Below, one piece after another: positions 1-7,800 of a stretch of 18,248 nucleotides of DNA. The position numbers and the translations under genes are program-made. The stretch is from CAZIWX01 sp964543125 (GTDB lineage Bacteria > Fidelibacterota > UBA8477). The stretch is from the NCBI GenBank assembly GCA_964543125.1, contig CAZIWX010000049.1:1-18248 (forward strand), written 5' to 3'. Below the pieces are notes generated by a model. It saw only the letters and a program-made list of their open reading frames with translations. It was not told the origin of the DNA and ran no database searches. Positions within the stretch are counted from its first letter, which is position 1, and the number at the start of each line of letters is the position of its first letter.

Positions 1-2
1 AT

Positions 3-1238
3 GCCGTAACCGCCGTGTATGATGAAGGTGAATCATACCCGAGTGTAATGCCCGAACCGGTGATTGAATGGACCCCGCTGTTCCTGTCCTATGTGGATTC
101 TTTCAATGTTCCCGACGGCACCCCGTTCGATTCTCTCGGCTGGTTTGCGGATGACGGTGGCGATCCATCTACCGCCGGCAACTGGAATATTGAGAATATG
201 ATGGCCCACTTTGACTGGTCGCCGTCCCAAACCGATTCCTTTGCTATGACGCTGACCTCACCGGTTGCTGACCTGACCGACGCCGGCCTGGTGCGGCTGC
301 GATTCTACCAGCTCTTCGATGACTTCGATGACAGTGATAACGGTCAGTTCAATATGACGGTTTCCGTTTCGGCCGATGGCTTTGCGACGGAAAATGTGCT
401 GTGGACGCACAACGACTCGGTTTATGGCGATATCGAAGGCGAAATGGTCTTCGACCTGTCGGATATTGCCGCCGGTGAACCGGCTATGCAACTGCGCTTC
501 ACGGCCTGGGGCGCCGGCACTTACACCATGGACAACTGGTGGATTGACGATGTGCTGGTGGAAACGGATATGTTTCCGAACCGTTCGCCCATGGCCTTCG
601 ATATGTTGACACCCGGTGACTCTGCTGTTGTTGTTATCAACAATGACAATCTCGATTCGGGCGCCCTGACATTATCCTGGGAAGCCGCGGAAGATCCGGA
701 TAATGATCCGGTTAGCTATGGTATCTGGATTGGTGATGGTCTGATGAATAGTATCGCCTTTGGTGATACCACGGACACCAGCGTCTCCATCCCGTACGCG
801 GCTATCTACGCTGCCCTGGATGCCGCGAGTTTGACCATGGTCAGCGGTGACTGGGGTATCTTTGCCACTGATGGTCAAGATACAACCTGGGCCGCCAACG
901 GACCGTTTGCGTTGTATATCGACGCCTCTACGGTTTCGATTAACAATGCGAAACTGCCGGATGTCTTTGCCATTCACCAGAACTATCCGAACCCCTTCAA
1001 TCCCACCACCAATATCCAGTACGATCTGCCGGAAGCGGCCGATGTAAGGTTGGTGATTTACAATATGTTGGGTCAGCGGGTAGCTACACTGGTGAATACG
1101 CAGCAGAACGCGGGTTGGTACACCGTCCGCTGGAGTGGCTTAACGGATGCCGGACGGCCGGTTGCATCAGGTATTTACCTGTATCGCATCAATGCCGGCA
1201 GCTACACCAGGACGCTCAAGCTGATGTATATGAAGTAA
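3..1238 (+). CDS. Secreted multidomain protein with C-terminal T9SS type A sorting domain (5' partial)
   Basis: The reading frame is open to the left edge (it reads AVTAVYDEGES before the first possible GTG at 15), so this is the C-terminal 412 residues of a longer protein. The first residues look like the last strand of a fibronectin-III domain. The next ~180 residues resemble a MAM-like or choice-of-anchor beta-sandwich, ending in a WWIDDVLVE strand. A second beta-sandwich with a DPDNDPVSYGIWIG segment follows. The last ~90 residues are a FlgD-like Ig fold with the YPNPFNPTT core, a MLGQRVATL strand and a GIYLYRI strand, ending in LKLMYMK. That module is the classical type A signal used by the type IX secretion system for export and surface attachment. 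A hairpin terminator follows directly. No enzymatic domain is visible, so the substrate or role is unknown; the N-terminal part outside the window would decide it. Confidence 0.9.
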   Translation, partial: AVTAVYDEGESYPSVMPEPVIEWTPLFLSYVDSFNVPDGTPFDSLGWFADDGGDPSTAGNWNIENMMAHFDWSPSQTDSFAMTLTSPVADLTDAGLVRLRFYQLFDDFDDSDNGQFNMTVSVSADGFATENVLWTHNDSVYGDIEGEMVFDLSDIAAGEPAMQLRFTAWGAGTYTMDNWWIDDVLVETDMFPNRSPMAFDMLTPGDSAVVVINNDNLDSGALTLSWEAAEDPDNDPVSYGIWIGDGLMNSIAFGDTTDTSVSIPYAAIYAALDAASLTMVSGDWGIFATDGQDTTWAANGPFALYIDASTVSINNAKLPDVFAIHQNYPNPFNPTTNIQYDLPEAADVRLVIYNMLGQRVATLVNTQQNAGWYTVRWSGLTDAGRPVASGIYLYRINAGSYTRTLKLMYMK

Positions 1239-1268
1239 TCGTTTTATACGATTGCTAAATGACAAAGT

Positions 1269-1302
1269 TGAAGCCCCCTCAGTGATGCGGGGGCTTCATA
1301 TT
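1269..1302 (+). terminator. Hairpin terminator after the T9SS cargo gene
   Basis: A perfect 10-bp stem, TGAAGCCCCC (1269-1278) with GGGGGCTTCA (1289-1298), encloses a 10-nt loop and lies 30 nt after the stop codon. The downstream tract is only TATT, so termination may be incomplete or assisted. It separates the sorting-domain gene from the small secreted protein gene. Confidence 0.65.
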
Positions 1303-1341
1303 GATCAGGAGTTGATCCGCATCAAGCACATACTTTTTCAA

Positions 1342-1370
1342 TTGACTTGGAATAAGTAAACTTCTACTTT
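1342..1370 (+). promoter_or_regulatory. Candidate promoter giving a near-leaderless transcript
   Basis: TTGACT (1342-1347) is followed after 17 bp by TACTTT (1365-1370), only 6 bp before the ATG at 1377. Counted in the Bacteroidota manner it is TTG-N20-TACTTT. Transcription would begin at or next to the start codon, which fits the absence of a Shine-Dalgarno sequence in front of this gene. The match to the -10 consensus is partial, so this is an inference. Confidence 0.35.
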
Positions 1371-1376
1371 CCCAAC

Positions 1377-1775
1377 ATGAAACTCGCTTTAAGATTGGGT
1401 GCTTTGGTGACATTGGCAACTATGCTGTGGGCCAGTGCCGAGGTCACGAATTTCGATGGTTACTCGGAAGCGAGCCGCATTATAATCCAGTGGAGCAGCC
1501 TCACGGAGTTAAATCTCCAGGGCTACGAAATCCAGCGCAGTATGGATAATCACGAATTCTCCAGGGTCGGTTTTCTGGAAGCCCGGGGCAGTAACACCGG
1601 TTATACCTACGTAGACGACTCGGTGTTTGCAAAAATTTCCGGCCGCACCTATTTCTATCGGCTTAAAATTATTAATAAAGATGGTTCATCCGATTACAGT
1701 AATACCATCACCATCGAGTCTCAGATAAACAGTGTCAAACATACCTGGGGTTCAATCAAGGCGATGTTCAAATAA
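1377..1775 (+). CDS. Small secreted fibronectin-III-like protein with basic C-terminal tail
   Basis: This is a 132-residue protein with a clear signal peptide: basic start MKLALRLG, hydrophobic core, and a likely cleavage after WASA near residue 21. The mature part reads as one fibronectin-III-like beta-sandwich. It has an IIIQWSSLTELNLQGYEIQRS segment split over strands B-C, GYTYVDD, and the typical TYFYRLKIINKDGSSDYSN F-G region. After a short linker it ends in a basic, aromatic tail, SVKHTWGSIKAMFK. Single-domain proteins of this build occur in the FCB group, but I know of no assigned function. The tail is not a type A T9SS domain. It has its own candidate promoter and terminator, so it is probably expressed alone. 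The ATG has no visible ribosome-binding site; the signal peptide supports this start. Confidence 0.85.
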   Translation: MKLALRLGALVTLATMLWASAEVTNFDGYSEASRIIIQWSSLTELNLQGYEIQRSMDNHEFSRVGFLEARGSNTGYTYVDDSVFAKISGRTYFYRLKIINKDGSSDYSNTITIESQINSVKHTWGSIKAMFK

Positions 1776-1802
1776 GTTGTTATTATCTGCCGGCCATATT
1801 TT

Positions 1803-1831
1803 AAAACCCGTTGCCCGCAGCGGGTTTTTTT
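1803..1831 (+). terminator. Rho-independent terminator after the small secreted protein gene
   Basis: The stem AAAACCCG (1803-1810) / CGGGTTTT (1821-1828) encloses a 10-nt loop, and the T tract continues to 1831. It ends the small upstream gene. It also overlaps the frame that could extend the HtrA gene upstream, which argues against an HtrA start in that extension. Confidence 0.8.
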
Positions 1832-1851
1832 ATCGTGAAACCTTTGGATTC

Positions 1852-1879
1852 AATTTGCATTAAAACGGATGTGCAAATT
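1852..1879. promoter_or_regulatory. Inverted repeat in the htrA leader, possible operator
   Basis: AATTTGCA (1852-1859) and TGCAAATT (1872-1879) form a perfect 8-bp dyad with a 12-bp spacer. It ends 15 nt before the HtrA start codon and lies between the upstream terminator and the gene. The AT-rich symmetric arms spaced about two helical turns apart look like a dimeric regulator site; an RNA hairpin just upstream of the ribosome-binding site is the alternative. No regulator can be named. Confidence 0.4.
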
Positions 1880-1894
1880 AATGGAGTACAACCA

Positions 1895-3343
1895 ATGAAA
1901 AGATTAAATACCTATTCGGTCGCTGTTGTGGTTATGCTGTTTACGGCATCGATTGCACGAGCCGACGGACTAAACCTGGCTAAAGCTCTCAGTGATGCAT
2001 TCGCCAGCATTGCCGAGCAGGTTCAACCCTCGGTAGTAACGATCACCAGTGAACACTCAATGAAACATCCCGCCATCTCACGCGGGGACGATCCACGAGA
2101 TTCCTTTGGAGGCCAAAATCCATTTTTCTGGTTCTGGGGTCCGAACAACAAGCGTGCATTTAAAACTACTTCAATGGGGTCTGGCGTTATCGTTGATGCC
2201 GATGGTTATATCGTGACCAACAACCATGTCATCGAAAAAGGGAAAAATATAAAAGTTCAATTGTTTAATGGTAAGACAGTTGATGCTAAAATTATAGGGA
2301 CCGATCCTAAAAGTGATGTAGCTTTGATCAAAATAGACCCCCAGGGCTTGGATCTGAAAGCAATTAAAGAAGGTGATTCAGAGAAACTCAGAGTGGGCGA
2401 ATGGGTTCTCGCGATTGGCAGCCCGTTCGGCAGCGAACTCTCTCATACCGTTACTCAGGGGATCATCAGTGCCATTGGACGATCTTCCGTCGGTTTGGTC
2501 GATTATGAAAATTTCATTCAGACCGATGCCGCCATTAATCCCGGGAATTCCGGCGGTCCGTTGGTGAATTTGGATGGGGAACTCATCGGCATTAATACCG
2601 CTATCGCATCCCGCAGTGGCGGTAACCAGGGCATTGGGTTTTCTATTCCGGTTAATATGGTGAAACGCGTCACCAGTGATTTACGCACCAAGGGCAAAGT
2701 CGTACGTGCCTGGTTGGGTGTTAAAATCCAGAGTGTTGATGAAGAAATGGCCAAAACCCTGGAACTAAAAAGTGCCCGGGGCGCCTTGATTGGAGAAGTG
2801 GTGAAAGACAGCCCGGCGGCGGATGCGAATCTGGAAGTTGGTGATGTCGTGATTGAAGTAGATGGCCAGAAGGTAGCGGGATCGCGAAATCTTATGAATA
2901 TGATCGCCTCCAGACATCCTGGTGAAAAGGTGGCGCTGACCCTGCTGAGAGAGGGCAAGGCCAAAAGCGTCAGAGTGAAATTAGCGGAATTCCCGGCCGA
3001 GTACGATTTGGCCTCTAATTCCAGTCGGAAACAGAAATTTGATCTCGGTATGCAGGTGCAAACACCGGAGCCCGGGGATATTCAGCGTTATAAATTGGAT
3101 AAGGATGCCAAGGGTGCTTTGATCACTGATGTCGTACCTGGCAGCGAAGCCCAACAGAAAAATATACAGCCCGGAATGCTTATTGAAAAAATGGGCCCCA
3201 CCGTCCGAAAATTAAATCGAATTTCAAATGCACGGGATTATGAGAAAATAATTTCAAAGTATAAGCCCGGTGATGCCATTTTGTTTCTCATACAACGCCA
3301 GGGTGAAAATTTCTTCGTTGTCCTGACGTTACCCACAGACTAG
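1895..3343 (+). CDS. htrA: HtrA/DegP-family periplasmic serine protease with two PDZ domains
   Basis: This 482-residue envelope protease/chaperone degrades or holds misfolded exported proteins. The ATG at 1895 is chosen because GGAG (1883-1886) lies 8 nt upstream and the product begins with a signal peptide (MKRLNTYSVAVVV..., cleavage near ARA, residue 23). The trypsin-like domain shows the triad in its family motifs: His111 in TNNHVIE, Asp141 in SDVALIKI, and Ser219 in NPGNSGGPL. PDZ1 spans about residues 275-365 and PDZ2 about 383-480, the usual DegP/DegQ architecture and length. An aromatic, glycine-rich stretch (residues ~71-82, FGGQNPFFWFWG) sits where DegP-type proteases carry the LA loop. 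Given the neighbouring secreted proteins, quality control of exported cargo is a natural role. It is single-gene by context, with its own terminator and a dyad in the leader that may mediate stress control. The family is secure; DegP versus DegQ subtype is not. Confidence 0.95.
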   Translation: MKRLNTYSVAVVVMLFTASIARADGLNLAKALSDAFASIAEQVQPSVVTITSEHSMKHPAISRGDDPRDSFGGQNPFFWFWGPNNKRAFKTTSMGSGVIVDADGYIVTNNHVIEKGKNIKVQLFNGKTVDAKIIGTDPKSDVALIKIDPQGLDLKAIKEGDSEKLRVGEWVLAIGSPFGSELSHTVTQGIISAIGRSSVGLVDYENFIQTDAAINPGNSGGPLVNLDGELIGINTAIASRSGGNQGIGFSIPVNMVKRVTSDLRTKGKVVRAWLGVKIQSVDEEMAKTLELKSARGALIGEVVKDSPAADANLEVGDVVIEVDGQKVAGSRNLMNMIASRHPGEKVALTLLREGKAKSVRVKLAEFPAEYDLASNSSRKQKFDLGMQVQTPEPGDIQRYKLDKDAKGALITDVVPGSEAQQKNIQPGMLIEKMGPTVRKLNRISNARDYEKIISKYKPGDAILFLIQRQGENFFVVLTLPTD

Positions 3344-3361
3344 ACCTGACTTTCTCTCCCG

Positions 3362-3400
3362 CCCGCCCGCCCCGTCGTTATACGGGGCGGGCGGGTTTTA
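3362..3400 (+). terminator. htrA: Very GC-rich rho-independent terminator after htrA
   Basis: A perfect 14-bp stem, CCCGCCCGCCCCGT (3362-3375) with ACGGGGCGGGCGGG (3382-3395), has a 6-nt loop and is followed by TTTTA. It lies 18 nt after the protease stop codon and is the most stable hairpin in the window. Confidence 0.9.
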
Positions 3401-3480
3401 TCCCGGGGTCCACCTCCGGCGCCTTCCCCGAGGAGGGGATATAGATTCTCAAGTGTTCTAGCATTCAGGCTCAGCAGCGG

Positions 3481-3711
3481 AAAACCCGGTGATCACGAAC
3501 ATAGAATAAATGGGGCTGTAATAAGGGGCTGAAGCCCGGTTTAGTTTGCTTTCAATTATCCACGAGCTGAAGCTCGTGGCCACGGAATCCTTTGAACCGA
3601 TTTTCTTGAGAAGGGATTAAAGTCCAACTAGCGAACACACTAATTCCGTAGCACCGGGTTTTAACCCGGTGAAGATTAATCCCTTGGTTCCCGGGGCTTC
3701 AGCCCCTTAGC
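3481..3711. repeat. Cluster of short palindromes bounded by an inverted repeat (REP/MITE-like)
   Basis: At least four palindromes lie in about 190 bp: GGGCT-GA-AGCCC (3526-3537); CCACGAGC-TGAA-GCTCGTGG (3560-3579, 8-bp stem); CACCGGGTT-TT-AACCCGGTG (3652-3671, 9-bp stem); and GGGGCT-TC-AGCCCC (3693-3706). The first and last are reverse complements of each other, apart from one deleted base, over about 18 bp (3524-3540 against 3691-3708), so the unit has terminal inverted repeats. Internal segments also pair: ACGGAAT (3582-3588) with ATTCCGT (3643-3649), and AAGGGATT (3611-3618) with AATCCCTT (3678-3685). A partial copy of the ACCCGGTGA arm sits at 3484-3492. No protein is encoded. Such palindromes are commonly dispersed in many genomes, so a REP-like or non-autonomous element is likely. 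Between the terminator and this cluster (3401-3480) I see only a weak CCTCC/GGAGG hairpin. Confidence 0.7.
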
Positions 3712-3757
3712 CTGTTTTTGGCCAAAACCGGAAGAACTCCTGCCGGCATTGTACGCG

Positions 3758-3787
3758 TTGACATTCCCGGGCGGTAGCGTATATATT
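3758..3787 (+). promoter_or_regulatory. Promoter for the mtnP-ileS block
   Basis: TTGACA (3758-3763), 18-bp spacer, TATATT (3782-3787): a near-consensus sigma-70 type promoter. It lies just after the palindrome cluster and about 90 nt before the MtnP start codon. It is the best candidate for the head of the long co-directional gene block. Confidence 0.6.
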
Positions 3788-3874
3788 CACGGGCTTTTTA
3801 AGATGAGTGGAAACAAGCGCTTTTCAGTGGATACTGGATCGTGTAACTAATTGATAGTGAGTGTGTTATTGTAA

Positions 3875-4735
3875 ATGAGTGAGCAACGAATCGGTATCAT
3901 CGGTGGTACCGGATTGTACCAATTGCCGGGCTTTGAACAGATTGGTGTACTGGACCTGGAAACTCCGTTCGGGAAACCATCAGCGCCCCTGAAAATATTA
4001 CATTCCGGAGATCGCGAGGTCATTTTCTTGCCCCGCCACGGTGAGCACCACCACCTTCTCCCAACTGAACTGAACCATCGCGCCAACATACTGGCCCTGA
4101 AAATGGCGGGGGTGAAATGGATCGTGGCCTTGAGCGCCGTGGGAAGCTTCAGGGAGAAATTGCCACCCCGAACCATGGTGTTTGTGGATCAATTCATCGA
4201 TCGTACCCACGCCGTACACACCTTTTTCGGGGAGGGGGTGGTGGCGCATGTCGGGTTTGCTCATCCCACCGAACCGGCATTATCTAAGATTTTAGCGCAA
4301 TGTGCAGCGGCGTTAGACCTACGGCACCAGTTGGGTGGCACCTATGTTAATATTGCCGGTCCTGCCTTTTCCACCCTCGCCGAATCGCAACTTTACAAAA
4401 GTTGGGGCGCCGATGTGATCGGCATGACCGCTTTGGCGGAAGCAAAACTGGCCCGGGAAGCCGAAATTGCTTACGCACCGATAGCCCTGGTAACCGATTT
4501 TGATGCTTGGCATCCGGATCACGCGGCCGTTTCGGTAGAGCTGATTGTAAAGAATTTGCAGGCGAACAGCGCTAACGCTAAGAAACTGGTGACAAAATTT
4601 CTGGAAGTTTTTTCAAAAGAAGCCGGGGATTACCCGAGTCACCACGGTTTGGATAATGCTATATTTACACCAATGGAATCCATTTCGCCGGAAATTCGTA
4701 AAAAACTCGCTCCGATTCTGGGAAGATTCTTTTAA
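3875..4735 (+). CDS. mtnP: S-methyl-5'-thioadenosine phosphorylase
   Basis: This 286-residue enzyme phosphorolyses methylthioadenosine (a by-product of SAM-dependent polyamine and related synthesis) to adenine and methylthioribose-1-phosphate. Family motifs occur in order: the GGTGLY phosphate loop (residues 10-15), LPRHGEHH (52-59), the ELNHRANILALK segment, SAVGS (87-91), GPAFSTLAES (162-171), GADVIGMT (178-185), and TDFDAW with Asp208 and Asp210. The two aspartates are the signature of adenine-specific MTAP rather than guanine/hypoxanthine-specific PNP. Two usual family residues differ: the Glu before GP in the EGP-FS motif is Ala, and the Arg of ST-R-AES is Leu. No strong Shine-Dalgarno sequence precedes the ATG. 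It shares the window with metK and ahcY, which also handle SAM products. The family call is firm; the substrate call is inferred from motifs. Confidence 0.92.
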   Translation: MSEQRIGIIGGTGLYQLPGFEQIGVLDLETPFGKPSAPLKILHSGDREVIFLPRHGEHHHLLPTELNHRANILALKMAGVKWIVALSAVGSFREKLPPRTMVFVDQFIDRTHAVHTFFGEGVVAHVGFAHPTEPALSKILAQCAAALDLRHQLGGTYVNIAGPAFSTLAESQLYKSWGADVIGMTALAEAKLAREAEIAYAPIALVTDFDAWHPDHAAVSVELIVKNLQANSANAKKLVTKFLEVFSKEAGDYPSHHGLDNAIFTPMESISPEIRKKLAPILGRFF

Positions 4736-4807
4736 TTACCATTGTGGAATTGCATCAACCGAAATTTACTGAAAATCTATCAATCTAATTAACGGCGATC
4801 ATACCCT

Positions 4808-7800
4808 ATGTCTGAATTAAAAACACCATCGGCTATGCGGGATGTGGATAACAAAGTCGACTTCATCGCGCTGGAGCACGCTATCCTGAACTTTTGGCGG
4901 GATCAGGACATATTCAACCAACTGCGACGGCGGAATGCCGGGAAACCCCGCTGGTCCTTTCTGGACGGTCCCATTACCGCCAATAATCCCATGGGTGTTC
5001 ATCATGCCTGGGGCCGCACCTATAAAGATCTGTACCAGCGTTATCATGCTATGCGGGGACAGGAATTACGCTATCAAAACGGATTTGATTGCCAGGGCTT
5101 ATGGGTCGAGGTAGAGGTTGAGAAAGAACTCGGTTTCAAGTCCAAAACCGATATCGAAGCCTATGGCATCGAAAATTTTGTCAACCAGTGTAAAGCCCGC
5201 GTCATCAAATATTCCGGCATCCAAACCGAGCAGTCCAAGCGCCTCGGCTACTGGATGGATTGGGATAATTCCTATTTCACCATGTCGGCCGAAAACAATT
5301 ATTCCATCTGGAAATTCCTGAAAAAAGTCCACGAACGCGGTCTGATTTATAAAGGCTACGATGTGATGCCGTGGTGCACCCGTTGTGGAGCGGCATTGTC
5401 CGAGCACGAAATTGCCACGGAAGGCTACAAAGAGCTGACCCATACTTCCATCTACCTGAAATTCCCGCTGAAAGATCGTGAAAATGAATCGCTATTAGTC
5501 TGGACGACCACGCCCTGGACCCTTTCTTCTAATGTAATGGCAGCGGTTAATCCGGAACTGAATTATATCAAGGTCCGGCAAGGGGCTGAGATCTATTACC
5601 TCGTGAAATCGCGCGTGTCCATTCTTCAGGGTGAGTATGAAGTGCTGACAGAGCTCACCGGCGCCGCCATGCTGGGCTGGGAGTATCGGGGACCCTTCGA
5701 TGAACTTCCCATTCAACAGGGTATCAAGCATGTCGTGATCGCTTGGGATGATATCAGCGAAAACGATGGAACCGGTATTGTGCACATTGCCCCAGGGTGT
5801 GGACGGGAAGACCATGAATTATCAAAACGCGACGGATTCCCGGTGCTGCGGCCCCTCGATGAATTTGGTAATTATCTTGACGGGTATGGCTCCTGGACCG
5901 GTAAAAATGTCAGCAAAGTCAGCGCGGCCGTAATCGATGATCTCTCCCAAAAAGGGTTGCGCTACAAACGTGAAAAAATTACGCACCGTTATCCTACCTG
6001 TTGGCGGCATGGAACCGAATTGGTTTTCCGCTTGGTGGAGGAATGGTTCATCTCCATGGAGGCCCTGCGAGACGAGATCATGGCGGTGGTGAAACAGATC
6101 CGGTGGCTACCGGAGTACGGATTGGATCGTGAACTGGACTGGCTGCGTAACATGGGCGACTGGATGATCTCCAAAAAACGCTATTGGGGATTAGCCTTAC
6201 CCATTTTTGAATGCAAATCCTGTGGACACGTGCATGTCATCGGGAGTCATGACGAGCTCCGGGATAAAGCGATTGCCGGTTGGGAAGCGTTCGAAGGTCA
6301 TACACCGCACCGGCCCTGGATTGACAATGTGAAAATCAAGTGCGAAAAATGCGGCGAAACCGTTAGCCGTATTCCCGATGTAGGCAACCCCTGGCTGGAT
6401 GCCGGTATCGTACCGTACTCCACTATGCATTATCTCACGGATCATGATTATTGGGAAAAATGGTTCCCGGCCGACTTCATCGTGGAATCCCTACCCGGTC
6501 AATTCCGGAATTGGTTTTATGCCATCCTCGCCATGAGTACGGTGCTGGAAAACAAACCACCGGTGCGCACTATCATGGGACATGCCCTGGTAAAAGACGA
6601 AAATGGCGCTGATATGCATAAATCCACCGGCAATGCCATCTGGTTCGAAGATGCCGCCGAAAAAATGGGTGTGGATGTCATGCGTTGGATGTATGCCAGT
6701 CAGGCACCCTACAATAATCTAAATTTTGGCTACTCTGCCGCTGATGAAGTTCGTCGTAAATTGCTGACATTATGGAATACTTATTCCTTCTTTGTCACCT
6801 ATGCCAAGTTGGACAACTTCGACCCGGACCAACCTCTCGATGAGAGCAAATTGACCCAGTTGGATCGCTGGTTACTGGCGCGGCTGAATCAATTAATTAC
6901 GCAAGCCCGGGTTGATTACGAAAATTTCCAGGTTGATAAATTGATGCACAAAGTCAATCGATTCATTGACGATCTGTCAAACTGGTACGTACGGCGTTCC
7001 CGGCGGCGTTTTTGGAAAAGCGAGAATGATCAGGACAAATGGGTTGCTTATCACACACTATATCAGGCTTTGGTAACTTCAATAAAAATTTTGGCGCCGG
7101 TGATCCCTTTTGTCACGGAAGAGATTTATCAAAACCTGGTAGTTGCTCTGGATCCTGATGCTGCCCCCAGTATTCACCTGACCACTTTTCCGGAAGCAGA
7201 GGCGCGCTGGATCGATGCTGAACTCTTGGATAAGATCAACACCATCATCAAGACGGTTGAACTGGGTCGTGCCGCCCGTAATAAAGCCAATCTAAAAGTC
7301 CGCCAACCCCTGGCCGGAATTCAAGTGTTCTGGCCGACAGCCTCCCGGCGCCGGTTCGTATCGGAACTACAGCAGCAGGTATTGGATGAATTAAACATTA
7401 AAAACCTGACCGTACTAGAGAAAACCGATACTAGTCTCAGCTATGATGTGAAGCCTAATCTGGCAATTCTGGGTCCCAAGTATGGCAAGGCACTGGGACG
7501 CATCCGCAAGCTGTTGCAGGATGCCAATGGGCAAGCAATAGCGGCCAAGGTTCAGATTGGTGAATCAGTCCGGCTGGGTGAAACCGATTTTACAGTGGAG
7601 CTGGAGCCCCAGGAGTTATTGGTGAGCGTGAAAGAGCCGGCGGGTAAAGCGATTGTTGAAGATGGTGGAATCGTTGTCATTCTGGATACCGTTTTAACCG
7701 ATGGTCTGTTAGCCGAGGGAATGATCCGTGACTTGGTTCGCCATATTCAAAATCTGCGCAAAGATGCCGGCTTTGATGTGGCCGACCGGATAAATCTGAC

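Noticed and set aside
2518..2964. 148-codon open frame on the - strand inside htrA
   Set aside because: Antisense to the protease and PDZ coding region; no motifs and no ribosome-binding site.
3524..3708. CRISPR array or tRNA-like structure from the palindromes
   Set aside because: The palindromes differ in sequence, spacing is irregular and there are no repeated units with unique spacers; no acceptor stem, anticodon arm or CCA-type end is seen.
3803..3850. 15-codon micro-ORF (MSGNKRFSVDTGSCN) between the promoter and mtnP
   Set aside because: No ribosome-binding site, no regulatory codon run and no attenuator hairpin; an open frame this short is expected by chance.
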